From Duganella dendranthematis (lineage in GTDB: Bacteria; Pseudomonadota; Gammaproteobacteria; Burkholderiales; Burkholderiaceae_D), in the NCBI RefSeq assembly GCF_012849375.1, contig NZ_CP051684.1:6200001-6264000 (forward strand): DNA of 64,000 bases. The letters run 5' to 3'. Positions 24,296 through 33,394 of this stretch are shown in pieces; position 1 is the first letter of the stretch; every line of letters starts with the position of its first letter. The notes below the pieces were generated by a model. That model had not been told where the DNA came from, searched no databases, and worked only from the letters and a program-made list of their open reading frames with translations. Position numbers and translations under genes: made by a program.

Positions 24296-26530
24296 ATGCA
24301 CGACACGCTAATTTTTATGGAGTTCCTGGGCCTGGCCCCGGACGCCGACGAGCGCGCAATCCGGCGCGCCTATGCCACGCGGCTAAAACAGATCGACCAG
24401 GAAGCCGATCCTGCGGCCTTCCAGTCTCTGCGTGAGGCTTACGACAGCGCGCTGCTGTGGGTGCGTCATCGCAGCGACGCCGGGCAGGAAGTTGCCATCG
24501 TGGCTGATGCGCCAGATGCCGTCACCACAATCGCCAACGAGCAACCGCAAGCGCCATCGCCATCGCCATCGCCCGAGCAAGACGATCCGGCCACACAGGC
24601 CCGCGTGGTATTTTCCGAATTCCAGCAGCTCATGCCGGCCCTTCCGGTCGACGACGACTGCCCATGGCAGCAAGCGCTGCGTCACGGCCTGGCTGATGAG
24701 CGGCTGGTAGGCATCAGCGCGCGGGAACTGTTCGAGTATCACATCGCCACGCTGTTGGCCGACGGCTGGCAGCCTGGCCACGAAGCCCTGCTGGTCGCCG
24801 CCGTCACAATCTTCGGCTGGAGCGATGACCGCCGCCGCGTCCGCCGCCTCGGCCAGGCCGGCGCGATGCTGGATGTCGCCATCAACGAACGCGCAACCTT
24901 CGACCAGCAGGCGCCGGAGGTGCGTTATGAACAGCGCCAGTTGCTGCTTCGGCTGCGTGACGGCTCACCGCCCGGCACCAGAGAGTTAATTAACGATACG
25001 CCACTGCTGGAGCAGTTGATCGCACGCTTCCCGACTTGGCTGGCAATGGTCGCCAGCGCGCCAAACATCATGCAGTGGCGCGCGCTCCATGCGCAGTTGC
25101 CGGGTTGGCGCAAGCTGCCTCTTATGGTCTCACTGGCCAAACGGGACTTTGCAACCGGTATCGTGATGCCGTTAATCTGGGTGATTTTTATCGGCACAAT
25201 GATATTAGGCAGCCTCATTTATCCCGACACCAAAGGCAAGCCGCCACCGCCTGCGCCCACTGCTGCTGACTACGCCGAGCGCGGCGCGGCGGCACTGGAC
25301 CAGCACAAGCTACGCGATGCCATTGATAACCTGACGCGCTCGCTGCAACTGGAGTCCAAAAACGCCAACAACTATAGCCTGCGCGCTATTGCCTACACGT
25401 GGAATGGTGAACTGAAACTGGCGCAACAGGATATCGACCAGTCGGCCGAGCTGAATGCCGCTAATCCTCTGCTGTTCCGGGCGCGCGGCGCACTGGCTTA
25501 CGAACGCAAACAGTACGCCGAAGCCGTCGATGCCTTTACCCGCTCGCTACAACTGGAACCGGATCACACCTTCACCCTCATGCAGCGTAGCTATGCCTAC
25601 TTTGAGCAGCACGACTACCCTCATGTAATGGCCGATACAGAGCAGGTGCTGAAGCTGAGTCCCGGCATGGGTGCAGCCTACTCGCTGCGGCTGGAAGTCG
25701 CCTGGACGCATAAGGACAAGGCGGCCGCCCTCAAGGAAATACAAGCGACGCTGACGGCCATTCCCGATACAGCTTACGCCTATCATATTGCCGCGCGGGC
25801 GTACATGCGTTGGGGCCAGCAACCTGAGGCGATTGCGGTGCTGACGCGCGGTATCGAACGCAGCCCGACCGCCAACTTGTACCTCTACCGCGCGCAATTG
25901 CGTCCATTGACACAAATGGCCGAAAAGCGCAGCGACCTGGCCAAAGCGCTGTCGCTGCAGCCGCAATCGTTCAATATCGTGCGCGACAGCGCGGAGCTGG
26001 AGATCGGCAACGGTAATTTCAGCAATGCACAGCCCATCCTCACCTCGCTCCTGAACAACAGTAGCCTCACCAAAGATGAGCGCAGCATCTTGCTGGGCCT
26101 GCGTGGTATTGCCTACACCGGAACCGGCGCCACCACATTGGCCCAAAGCGACTACGATGCCGCCCGCGCGCTGGTCGACAGCACCACCGGTCTGAACAAC
26201 CTGTGCTGGCTGCTGGCGACCCATAACAGTTCACTGGACACGGCACTGTCGCTGTGTGATGCTTCGCTCGCGAAATCGGCCCATCACGCCGCTACGCTGG
26301 ACAGTCGCGGCATGGTATTGCTGCGCATGGGACGTTATCAGGACGCGATCGCCGCCTACAACGCGGCATTGGCGCAGCGGCCCAAATACTATACTTCGCT
26401 ATATGGACGTGGCCTAGCCAGACGCAAGTTGGGCGAGCATGAGAGCGGCAACGCCGACCTGAAAGCCGCACGGGCAATAGATACCGGGGTGGACGCGGAA
26501 TTCGACGAAATGGGCCTCAAGGCGCGCTGA
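24296..26530 (+). CDS. Membrane-anchored J-like domain and TPR protein, probable HscC partner
   Basis: 744 residues. Residues 8-55 follow the J-domain helix pattern (FLGLAPDADERAIRRAYATRLKQ ends helix II, then DPAAFQSLREAYDSAL), but the HPD tripeptide that stimulates Hsp70 ATPase is absent; the loop reads QIDQEADP. A Pro/Ser/Gln linker and a helical domain follow, then one membrane helix at 287-308 (VMPLIWVIFIGTMILGSLIY). About 430 residues of TPR-like repeats make up the C-terminus. The J-like half should be cytosolic and the TPR half periplasmic. It forms an operon with hscC. DjlB/DjlC-like proteins have comparable J domains; the periplasmic TPR tail suggests envelope surveillance (inference). 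Confidence 0.85.
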   Translation: MHDTLIFMEFLGLAPDADERAIRRAYATRLKQIDQEADPAAFQSLREAYDSALLWVRHRSDAGQEVAIVADAPDAVTTIANEQPQAPSPSPSPEQDDPATQARVVFSEFQQLMPALPVDDDCPWQQALRHGLADERLVGISARELFEYHIATLLADGWQPGHEALLVAAVTIFGWSDDRRRVRRLGQAGAMLDVAINERATFDQQAPEVRYEQRQLLLRLRDGSPPGTRELINDTPLLEQLIARFPTWLAMVASAPNIMQWRALHAQLPGWRKLPLMVSLAKRDFATGIVMPLIWVIFIGTMILGSLIYPDTKGKPPPPAPTAADYAERGAAALDQHKLRDAIDNLTRSLQLESKNANNYSLRAIAYTWNGELKLAQQDIDQSAELNAANPLLFRARGALAYERKQYAEAVDAFTRSLQLEPDHTFTLMQRSYAYFEQHDYPHVMADTEQVLKLSPGMGAAYSLRLEVAWTHKDKAAALKEIQATLTAIPDTAYAYHIAARAYMRWGQQPEAIAVLTRGIERSPTANLYLYRAQLRPLTQMAEKRSDLAKALSLQPQSFNIVRDSAELEIGNGNFSNAQPILTSLLNNSSLTKDERSILLGLRGIAYTGTGATTLAQSDYDAARALVDSTTGLNNLCWLLATHNSSLDTALSLCDASLAKSAHHAATLDSRGMVLLRMGRYQDAIAAYNAALAQRPKYYTSLYGRGLARRKLGEHESGNADLKAARAIDTGVDAEFDEMGLKAR

Positions 26531-26602
26531 TCTTATTGCAGGCGCAACCGGCTGCTGAAAAGACTAGACTCCAAGCATTCTGATCGATACTGGAGGTAGT
26601 CA

Positions 26603-27574
26603 ATGTTTGCATTCCCGCGCCGCCTGATGGCGGCCTGTCTGCTGGCCTGTGCCGGCCTGGTCCACGCCGCCGCGCCGATGGCCCAGAGCCAGGCGCCTGG
26701 CTACTACCGCATCATGCTGGGCGACTTTGAAGTGACCGCGCTGTCCGACGGCACCCATCCGTTCCCGGTCGATACCGTGATGACCAACATCACGCAACAG
26801 CAAGCCTTGCAGGATCTGGCCGAGGTCGACCTCAAGCTGCCGGTGCAAGGCTCGATCAACGCTTTCCTGATCAATACCGGCAGCAAGCTGATCCTGGTCG
26901 ATGCCGGCGCCGGCGCGCTGTACGGTCCGTGCTGCGGCAAGCTGATGGCGCATTTGCGCGCCGCCGGCTACCAGCCGGAGCAGGTGGACGAGGTCTACCT
27001 CACCCACCTGCACAAGGACCATGCCGGCGGCATCATGCGCGACGGTCAGGCCGCCTTCCCCAATGCCGTGCTGCGCCTGTCGCAAGCCGAGGCCGATTAC
27101 TGGCTTACGCCGACCAACAAGGCCAAGGCGCCGGACTTCCTGTCGACCTTCTTCGATGCGGCGCAGGCGGCGGTGGCGCCGTACAAGGCGGCCGGCCATT
27201 ACCAGCCGTATACAACCTTCGGCCCGCTGGAACCCGGCATCGAGGCGCTGCCGGCGCCCGGTCATACGCCCGGCCACGCCGCCTATCTGGTGCAGAGCAA
27301 GTCGCAAAAGTTGCTGATCTGGGGTGACATCGTCCACGTGGCCGGCATCCAGTTCCCGCATCCGAACGCCACGCTCAAGTACGACAGCAACGAACCGAAT
27401 GCGCAAGCCACGCGCGCGCGCCTGCTGGAGCTGGTCACCAACGAGCGGCTGACCGTGGCTGCTGCGCACATCGCCTTCCCCGGCCTGGGCCATATCCGCC
27501 AGCATCAGGGCGAGTATCAATGGCTGCCGCTGAACTACGACGAAACGCCGCCAAACCTTAATCCACAGCAATAA
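26603..27574 (+). CDS. Exported metallo-beta-lactamase-fold hydrolase
   Basis: 323 residues, GGAGG at 26592-26596. A signal peptide ends around residue 23 (LLACAGLVHAAA). The zinc-binding HxHxDH motif reads THLHKDHAGG, with downstream ligands in APGHTPGH and IWGDIVH. NAFLINTGSKLILVDAGAG is the usual first strand. The family includes lactonases that degrade acyl-homoserine lactones as well as unrelated hydrolases, and I cannot decide the substrate. It is monocistronic, with a large inverted repeat after the stop. Confidence 0.88.
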   Translation: MFAFPRRLMAACLLACAGLVHAAAPMAQSQAPGYYRIMLGDFEVTALSDGTHPFPVDTVMTNITQQQALQDLAEVDLKLPVQGSINAFLINTGSKLILVDAGAGALYGPCCGKLMAHLRAAGYQPEQVDEVYLTHLHKDHAGGIMRDGQAAFPNAVLRLSQAEADYWLTPTNKAKAPDFLSTFFDAAQAAVAPYKAAGHYQPYTTFGPLEPGIEALPAPGHTPGHAAYLVQSKSQKLLIWGDIVHVAGIQFPHPNATLKYDSNEPNAQATRARLLELVTNERLTVAAAHIAFPGLGHIRQHQGEYQWLPLNYDETPPNLNPQQ

Positions 27575-27587
27575 TTAGAAAAAACTA

Positions 27588-27627
27588 GCAATAAGCGACT
27601 AACCCTATCGGGTATGCCGCTTATTGC
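27588..27627. repeat. 10-base inverted repeat between MBL hydrolase and kinase
   Basis: GCAATAAGCG (27588-27597) and CGCTTATTGC (27618-27627) are perfect arms; inside them ACCC-TATC-GGGT forms a second small stem. There is no T-run after it on the + strand, so it is a poor intrinsic terminator for the hydrolase; on the minus strand a short T-rich tract follows. It may be an operator or RNA structure. Confidence 0.55.
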
Positions 27628-27670
27628 AAATCTGCCGTATATCCCTCTTCCGGCCTATCCTGCATGATGT

Positions 27671-27695
27671 GTGTTAACGCAATTTGTTTTAACAC
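27671..27695. promoter_or_regulatory. Candidate operator of the kinase/regulator operon
   Basis: GTGTTAA (27671-27677) and TTAACAC (27689-27695) are a perfect inverted pair, 18 bases apart start to start, 16 bases before the kinase ATG. The spacing suits a dimeric helix-turn-helix protein, and the NarL-type regulator encoded by the operon is the obvious candidate (inference). Confidence 0.45.
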
Positions 27696-27710
27696 CACTG
27701 GAGCAGCAGT

Positions 27711-28448
27711 ATGGCCAGCATCAAGCCCACTCCCGATCTGCGACCGGCGCGCATCAATGCGCTGGGCGAATTCGCCGCTTCCATCGCGCATGAAGTCAAG
27801 CAGCCGCTGGCGGCGGTGACGCTCAACGCCCAAGCCTGCCTGCACTGGCTGGAGCAGGATCCGCCACGGGTGGACCAGGCGCGCACCGCCTTGCGCGTGG
27901 TGCTGGAGGCCAGCACCGCCGCGTCGGCGATGTTGCGCAGCCTGCACGGCATGGCCTGCCAGGCTGCGCCGCAGCGCCAGCCGCTGGTGGTCAACGATGT
28001 GGTGCGCGACGTGCTGCAACTGCTGCGCGGCGAACTGCGCCAGCAATGCATCACGGTCACCGAAAGCTATGCGCCCGACTACCAGCTGCGCGCCGACCGC
28101 GTGCAGCTGATGCAGGTGCTGATGAATCTGATCCTGAATGCGATCGAGGCGGCGCGCGACCTGCACGACCGTGCGCGCACGCTGGCGCTGCACACTTCGC
28201 TTGCCGATGACGGCCTGCGTATCAGCGTCGCCGATAACGGCGTCGGCATTGCGCCGGCGCTGGCCGAACGCATTTTCGATCCGCTGTTTTCCACCAAGCC
28301 CGGCGGCACCGGCATGGGACTGGCGATCTGCCGCACTATCGTCCAGTCGCACGGCGGCCGCATCTGGAGTGAACCCGGACAACCGCACGGCACCGTTTTT
28401 CACCTAAGTTTCAAGGAGTACACCTTATGGACCCCATCTCGATCCTGA
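27711..28448 (+). CDS. Soluble sensor histidine kinase
   Basis: 245 residues, with GGAG upstream. There is no membrane helix and no sensor domain: the protein starts almost directly with HisKA (His 27 in SIAHEVKQPLAAV), then HATPase (LMNLILNAIEAARD, VADNGVGIAP, GGTGMGLAIC). The H box and kinase core resemble the FixL/TodS-type PAS kinases stripped of their PAS part. Its gene overlaps the response regulator by 22 bases, so the pair is translationally coupled. Input must come from another protein or from the cell interior. Confidence 0.9.
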   Translation: MASIKPTPDLRPARINALGEFAASIAHEVKQPLAAVTLNAQACLHWLEQDPPRVDQARTALRVVLEASTAASAMLRSLHGMACQAAPQRQPLVVNDVVRDVLQLLRGELRQQCITVTESYAPDYQLRADRVQLMQVLMNLILNAIEAARDLHDRARTLALHTSLADDGLRISVADNGVGIAPALAERIFDPLFSTKPGGTGMGLAICRTIVQSHGGRIWSEPGQPHGTVFHLSFKEYTLWTPSRS

Positions 28449-29050
28449 TCGCGGATGATCACCCGCTGATCCTTGCCGGCCTGGCGTCGCTGCTGGCGAC
28501 AATGCCGGAATTCCGCGTGGTGGCGCAGGCCACCGACGGCCTGGAGGCTGTGGCGCTGTACCGCCAGCACCGGCCGGACGTAGTCATCATGGACCTCAGC
28601 ATGCCGCGCCTGAACGGCGTCGAAGCCATCGAGCAGATCCGCGCCGAGGACAGCAGCGCCAGCATCGTCATCCTCACCACCTACCAGGGCGACGAAGACG
28701 TGTTCCGCGGCCTGCGCGCCGGCGCCAAGGCCTATCTGCTGAAGGACGGTGACTCGCGGCAACTGGTCGACTGCCTGCGCGCCGTGGCCAGCGGCCAGCA
28801 ATTCCTGCCGGCCGAAGTGGCCAGCAAGCTGGCCGAGCGCAAAGCCACCAGCCAGCTGTCGCGGCGCGAACTGGACATCCTCGCCCACCTCGCCACCGGC
28901 AAGAGCAACAAGATGATTGCGCGCAGCGCCGACATCGAGGTCGGCACCGTCAAATTCCACGTCAATAATATTCTGGCCAAACTCAACGTAGCCAGCCGCA
29001 CCGAAGCCGCCACAGTGGCGGCCCGGCGCGGCTTGCTCAGCGTCTTCTAG
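28427..29050 (+). CDS. NarL/FixJ-type response regulator
   Basis: 207 residues; AAGGAG precedes the ATG inside the end of the kinase gene. The receiver carries an intact ADDHP acidic pocket, the phospho-acceptor in VIMDLSMPRLNG and Lys in YLLKDGD. The C-terminal LuxR-type DNA-binding domain has LSRRELDILAHLATGKSN and VGTVKFHVNNILAKL. It is the cognate partner of the soluble kinase by overlap. It shares length, architecture and long stretches with the orphan regulator at 21905, so the two are paralogues. Targets unknown; its own promoter region has two inverted repeats. Ends 1 base from the convergent YcaC-like gene. Confidence 0.93.
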   Translation: MDPISILIADDHPLILAGLASLLATMPEFRVVAQATDGLEAVALYRQHRPDVVIMDLSMPRLNGVEAIEQIRAEDSSASIVILTTYQGDEDVFRGLRAGAKAYLLKDGDSRQLVDCLRAVASGQQFLPAEVASKLAERKATSQLSRRELDILAHLATGKSNKMIARSADIEVGTVKFHVNNILAKLNVASRTEAATVAARRGLLSVF

Positions 29051-29051
29051 C

Positions 29052-29741
29052 TTACTTGTTGGCTGGCACTGCCGCCAGCACCTTATGCTGGGTGCTGGTG
29101 CGTTCCGGCGCTTTGTGCACCATGGTGTAGGCGTAGTCCACGCCCATGCCGTAGGCGCCCGAGTGTTCCTTGACGATGGCCATCACGCCATCATAGGTTT
29201 CCTTGCGTGCCCAGTCGCGCTGCCATTCCAGCAGCACTTGCTGCCAGGTCACCGGCACTACGCCAGCCTGGATCATGCGCGCCATGGCCTGGTCGTGCGC
29301 TTCTTTCGAGGTGCCGCCGGAAGCGTCGGACACCATGTAGATTTCGTAGTCGCCTTCCAGCATGGCGCACAGGGCGAAGGTGGTGTTGCAGACTTCGGTC
29401 CATAGACCGGCCACGATGACTTTTTTCTTGCCGTTGGCTTTCAGTGCGTCGCGTACTTTCTGGTCGTCCCACGAGTTCATCGACGAGCGTTCCAGAATTT
29501 CTTTTTCTGGGAACACGTCCAGCAGTTCCGGGTAGGTGTGGCCGGAGAAGGCTTCGGTTTCCACGGTGGTGATGGTGGTCGGAATATTGAATACCTTGGC
29601 GGCCTTGGCCAGCGCCACGGTGTTGTTCTTCAACACCTGGCGGTCGATCGACTGCACGCCAAACGCCATTTGCGGCTGGTGATCGATGAAGATCAGTTGG
29701 CTGTTTTGCGGCGTCAGGACTTCTAATTTCGGATTGCTCAT
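29052..29741 (-). CDS. Isochorismatase-family hydrolase, YcaC-like
   Basis: 229 residues from the ATG at 29741; the longer frame to 29798 has no better start. The cysteine-hydrolase triad is visible: Asp 20 in IFIDHQPQM and Cys 118 in GLWTEVCNTTFA, at the same spacing as E. coli YcaC. MVSDASGGTSKEAHDQAM is typical of the YcaC branch. The family forms oligomeric rings and hydrolyses amide or ester bonds; true substrates are poorly known. Cytosolic and monocistronic. Confidence 0.9.
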   Translation of the reverse strand: MSNPKLEVLTPQNSQLIFIDHQPQMAFGVQSIDRQVLKNNTVALAKAAKVFNIPTTITTVETEAFSGHTYPELLDVFPEKEILERSSMNSWDDQKVRDALKANGKKKVIVAGLWTEVCNTTFALCAMLEGDYEIYMVSDASGGTSKEAHDQAMARMIQAGVVPVTWQQVLLEWQRDWARKETYDGVMAIVKEHSGAYGMGVDYAYTMVHKAPERTSTQHKVLAAVPANK

Positions 29742-29858
29742 GATGGTGTTTCCATGTGGTGTAAAGGGAAAATCCATCTTAGGCGGTGAAGGCCGCAAAC
29801 ACTACTCATCTAAATATAGGCGTCGCGCTGATCGCGCCTCTGCTAAGATAAGTGCACC

Positions 29859-30230
29859 ATGAAGACACAACTCAATGACCTGACTCGCGCCCTGCGCGAC
29901 CTGCACAAACAATTGATCAACCTGGAAACCCAGTATTTCGGCGCCGTCGGCAGCCCGCTGGAGCATTTGCAGCTGATCACCAATCACCCGCATTTCGCCT
30001 GGCTGCAAAAGCTGTCCGGCCTGATGACGCAAATCGACGAGCGTCTGGACGATCCGGAACCGGTCACGCGTGAGGAAGCCAAGGCGTTCCGCCAGTCGCT
30101 GGAAATGCTGATCGGCCCGTGCGAGGAAGGCGACCAGGAATTCCGCGCCAAATACAACGCGCTGCTGCACGATGGTCCGGAACTGGTGATGGCGCACGGC
30201 GCCGTGCGCAAGCTGCTGGCACAGATGTAA
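29859..30230 (+). CDS. Conserved-looking helical protein, unknown function
   Basis: 123 residues, almost entirely predicted amphipathic helices (LTRALRDLHKQLINLETQYF, LMTQIDERLDDPEPVTREEA), with no signal peptide and one Cys. Codon use matches its neighbours and the frame is clean, so it is probably real. I do not recognise a named family. It lies between divergent YcaC-like and convergent propeller-kinase genes, so it is transcribed alone. Confidence 0.7.
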   Translation: MKTQLNDLTRALRDLHKQLINLETQYFGAVGSPLEHLQLITNHPHFAWLQKLSGLMTQIDERLDDPEPVTREEAKAFRQSLEMLIGPCEEGDQEFRAKYNALLHDGPELVMAHGAVRKLLAQM

Positions 30231-30235
30231 GCTGC

Positions 30236-33200
30236 TTAATTGAGCCAGCGTTTCCAGTGCGCCTGCCCTGCGTAGGCGCGCGCGGCCGGCACGATCAGTC
30301 GAACGCGGACGCCGCCGCTGTCGCGGTTGTCCAGCGTCAACTGGCCGCCAATGCGGCTGGCGCGTTCAAACAGTCCGGTCAAGCCCCAATGGCCGGAGCT
30401 GCCCTTATTCAGGATAGCCGGCTCGATGCCCTTGCCATCGTCAATCACCTGCAGGCTGAACTGAGCGGCGTCATAGTGTAATTCCACTTGTATCGATGCC
30501 GCATCGGCGTGGCGGAAGGCGTTCATCAGCGCTTCGCGGCCGATGCTGTAGATTTCGCAGGCCGCCAGCTCTTGCAGCGCGCGCGGCGTGCCCTGCGTGC
30601 GCAGGCTGAACACGGCGCGATGGCTTTCCTCCAGCACTTCCCCCACCAGCAGCAGGCCGCGCGTCAGGTCGCCGTCGCCCATTGCGCCGGAACGCAATTC
30701 CTGCAACTCGTCACGCCCCTCTTCCATCACCTTGTCCGCCATCCTCAGCACGCGTTCGATCTTGGCGCGCGCCGGCGAATCGGCCGCCAGTCCTCCCAGC
30801 GCCGACTGGAAGCTCAGCGTCAGGCCGTGCACACTTTGCAGGAAGCTGTCATGCAACGCGCGGGCGATGCGTTCGCGCTCGGCCATGCGGGCGGCGAAGC
30901 GCACCGTGGCCTGGCGCAGCCATAACAGATATAGCAGGTACAACACACCGGCCGCCGCCAGCGCGACCAGCACATAGAACAGCGGGGTCTGCATAAAGGT
31001 CGGCAGAATGCGCACCGCGATCGCGGCCTCTTCCTGATTCCACTGGCCGAACTGATTGACCGCCGCCACGCGGAAGCGGTAATCGCCGGGCCCCAGGTTG
31101 GTATAGGAGACCGCGCGCCGCGCGCCTGGGTCTTGCCACTCGGTATCGACGCCTTCCAGCTGATAGCGGAACTGCAGACCTTCCGGCATGGTGTAGCTGA
31201 GCGCGGTGTATTCGATGCGGAACGAGGTCGTGCCCGGCGCCAGCAACAGCTGTCGCGCAAAGTCAATATAGCGCTGGCCTTGCGACACCAGCGTCTCGAT
31301 CTTGACCTGCGGTGGATGCGGCGGCGGATACGCGCGCGTGCTGTCCAGCCGGGCAATGCCGCCTACCCCCGCAAACCACAGCTGGCCGCTGGCATCGACA
31401 ATCGCACTCGGCAGACGGTTGGTGGTTGTGGCAAAGCCCGGATAGCCATCCAGCACGCCATACAGCACATACTTGAGCACACGCTGCGGATCGGCCAGCG
31501 CCGCCTGCCAGTCCGCCGCGCGCACCTGTACCACGCCTTTGCTGCCGTTAAACCAGCGGTCGCCATCGGCGGTCATCACCATGCCGGAAACCCGCGACAG
31601 CACATCCGGGTCCAGGACCATGAGACGGCGGAAGCCACCGCCTTCCAGCACCGCCAGGCCGGCGTTGCCACCGATAATTACTTGCGGCCCGCCATGGACA
31701 AAGGTGATGGCGCCGACATCGTTGCCGGCCTGCGGCGCGTAGCGGGTGATGCGACCGTTATCGTAATGCAGCACCACGCCATCGTTATAGCCGAACCACA
31801 TGGCGCCCAGCGTGCCCGGCGCGGCAAACGCGATGCCGTTAGGCAGCCCGAGTTCGGCCTGCGGCGTCCATTTGCCGTCCAGCCAGCGGAACGTGCCACG
31901 CCGCGACAGCGACAGCCACAACGCGCGGCCATCGTCCATGATGCGCGTGGCCGACATATTGCCCTGGTCCTCCATGCCTGGCGGATAAGCGATGATCTCG
32001 ACCTGGTCGCCATGGTGGCGCTCAATCTGCTTCAGCCCGGCTTTCAACAGCGCACCGTCCGGACTATTGGACAGCACGCCGAATGAGGTTGCCGGGCCAT
32101 GGTCCAGTTGCGTGGCGGTGCCGTCGGCGTTCAGCTGCCACAGTTCGTTATTGGGTTTGGTCCACACCTGCACGCGGCCGGCCGCATCGCGCCCAAAGCT
32201 GAAGAAACGCTCACCGCCGCTCATGCGCACCGTGCTCAGCCGGTTGTTGCGGAAGCGCTCGACGCCGGCTTGCGTGCCGATCCATATGCTGCCGTCACGG
32301 TCCTCAAACACCGCGTTGCCGGTCAGGCTGCTGACTTGCCAGGGTTGGTCCAGCTTGCTGCTGGCGTTGGCCATGGGGGTCTGGATGCCGCTGGTCTGCT
32401 GACCGATACCGTCGGTGCGGCAGACGCCTGGACAGCCCAGCGTCCAGTAATTGCCGTCGCGGTCGAACAGGCCATTCTCCTGTCCTTCCGACTGGGCTAG
32501 CCAGGCTGGCCGCGGCAACTGCGGGCCTGGATGCGGGGCCGGCACCGGAATCAGCTTGCCATGCGTATCGAGCCACAAGCGCCCGTCCGGCGAGGCACTG
32601 AGGTTGACCGTGGGGTAGCCGCTTAGCACAGTGCGGAAACGTTTGCCGCCGCGCTCCAGCATCATCAATTGGTCGCCGGCTGCCAGCCATAGCTGCAAAT
32701 ACTGGTCAAGCATGATGTTGGACACGCGTCCGGGCGGCAAGCCCAATTCCGTACCGACGTTACGCCACTCACCCTGGCGCAACTGCAGCAAGCCGGTACT
32801 GGTGGTGGCCCAGACCACACCGTCGTCATCAATCACGGCGTTCAGAACCGGGCCGATCAAATCCTTGCCGAAATGCGATGGATAATGGGTGATATGCCCC
32901 TTGCTCAACAAGCTGAGGCCGCCAAACACGTAGCCGATCAGCAGATCGCCATTGCGCAGCGCTTTCAGTGCGGTAACCGGCCGTTTGAGCGCCACCTCGC
33001 CCGGCAGCGCCTCAAAGCGGCGGAAGCGCACGCCGTCAAAGCGGTACAGGCCGTTGGTGCTGCCGATCCAAAGCCAGCCGTCGGCGGTTTGCGCCATGGC
33101 GTTGACTTCGCCGGGAGCGCCGTCCTTGCCGGTCCAGATATCGTGATGATAATCGCTGAGCGCGACCTTGCTGTCCAACGCCCACGCGCGCGGCATAAAG

Positions 33201-33241
33201 AGGGCCAACACCAGTAACAACGGGAAAAGGCGGCGGCTCAC
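30236..33241 (-). CDS. Two-component beta-propeller sensor histidine kinase (HisKA_3 type)
   Basis: About 1001 residues from the GTG at 33241, which gives a signal peptide (RRLFPLLLVLALFMPRAWA); the frame continues to 33376 but that start lacks support. The periplasmic part has repeated propeller blades (DGWLWIGSTNGLYRFDG, GSIWIGTQAGVERF, GALWLSLSRRGTFRW) and a Y_Y_Y domain (LQFRYQLEGVDTEWQD). One membrane helix near 770-790 precedes a HisKA_3 domain (RIARALHDSFLQSVHGL) and HATPase (DDGKGIEP, GHWGLTGLFERA). Relatives sense polysaccharide fragments. HisKA_3 kinases partner NarL-type regulators; none is adjacent, though two are encoded in this window. Confidence 0.92.
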   Translation of the reverse strand: MSRRLFPLLLVLALFMPRAWALDSKVALSDYHHDIWTGKDGAPGEVNAMAQTADGWLWIGSTNGLYRFDGVRFRRFEALPGEVALKRPVTALKALRNGDLLIGYVFGGLSLLSKGHITHYPSHFGKDLIGPVLNAVIDDDGVVWATTSTGLLQLRQGEWRNVGTELGLPPGRVSNIMLDQYLQLWLAAGDQLMMLERGGKRFRTVLSGYPTVNLSASPDGRLWLDTHGKLIPVPAPHPGPQLPRPAWLAQSEGQENGLFDRDGNYWTLGCPGVCRTDGIGQQTSGIQTPMANASSKLDQPWQVSSLTGNAVFEDRDGSIWIGTQAGVERFRNNRLSTVRMSGGERFFSFGRDAAGRVQVWTKPNNELWQLNADGTATQLDHGPATSFGVLSNSPDGALLKAGLKQIERHHGDQVEIIAYPPGMEDQGNMSATRIMDDGRALWLSLSRRGTFRWLDGKWTPQAELGLPNGIAFAAPGTLGAMWFGYNDGVVLHYDNGRITRYAPQAGNDVGAITFVHGGPQVIIGGNAGLAVLEGGGFRRLMVLDPDVLSRVSGMVMTADGDRWFNGSKGVVQVRAADWQAALADPQRVLKYVLYGVLDGYPGFATTTNRLPSAIVDASGQLWFAGVGGIARLDSTRAYPPPHPPQVKIETLVSQGQRYIDFARQLLLAPGTTSFRIEYTALSYTMPEGLQFRYQLEGVDTEWQDPGARRAVSYTNLGPGDYRFRVAAVNQFGQWNQEEAAIAVRILPTFMQTPLFYVLVALAAAGVLYLLYLLWLRQATVRFAARMAERERIARALHDSFLQSVHGLTLSFQSALGGLAADSPARAKIERVLRMADKVMEEGRDELQELRSGAMGDGDLTRGLLLVGEVLEESHRAVFSLRTQGTPRALQELAACEIYSIGREALMNAFRHADAASIQVELHYDAAQFSLQVIDDGKGIEPAILNKGSSGHWGLTGLFERASRIGGQLTLDNRDSGGVRVRLIVPAARAYAGQAHWKRWLN

Positions 33242-33394
33242 AGGTGGGCAATTAGTTTGTTGATGAGACTTATATGATAGACGAAAACTTAAGTATAAGT
33301 AAAACCTATCGGCAGTATAGATACAATAAATTTTACCAATAACCGTGCAGCCGTTAATCTGGTCACAAGTTTCCACAGATTAGAGAGTACTACC

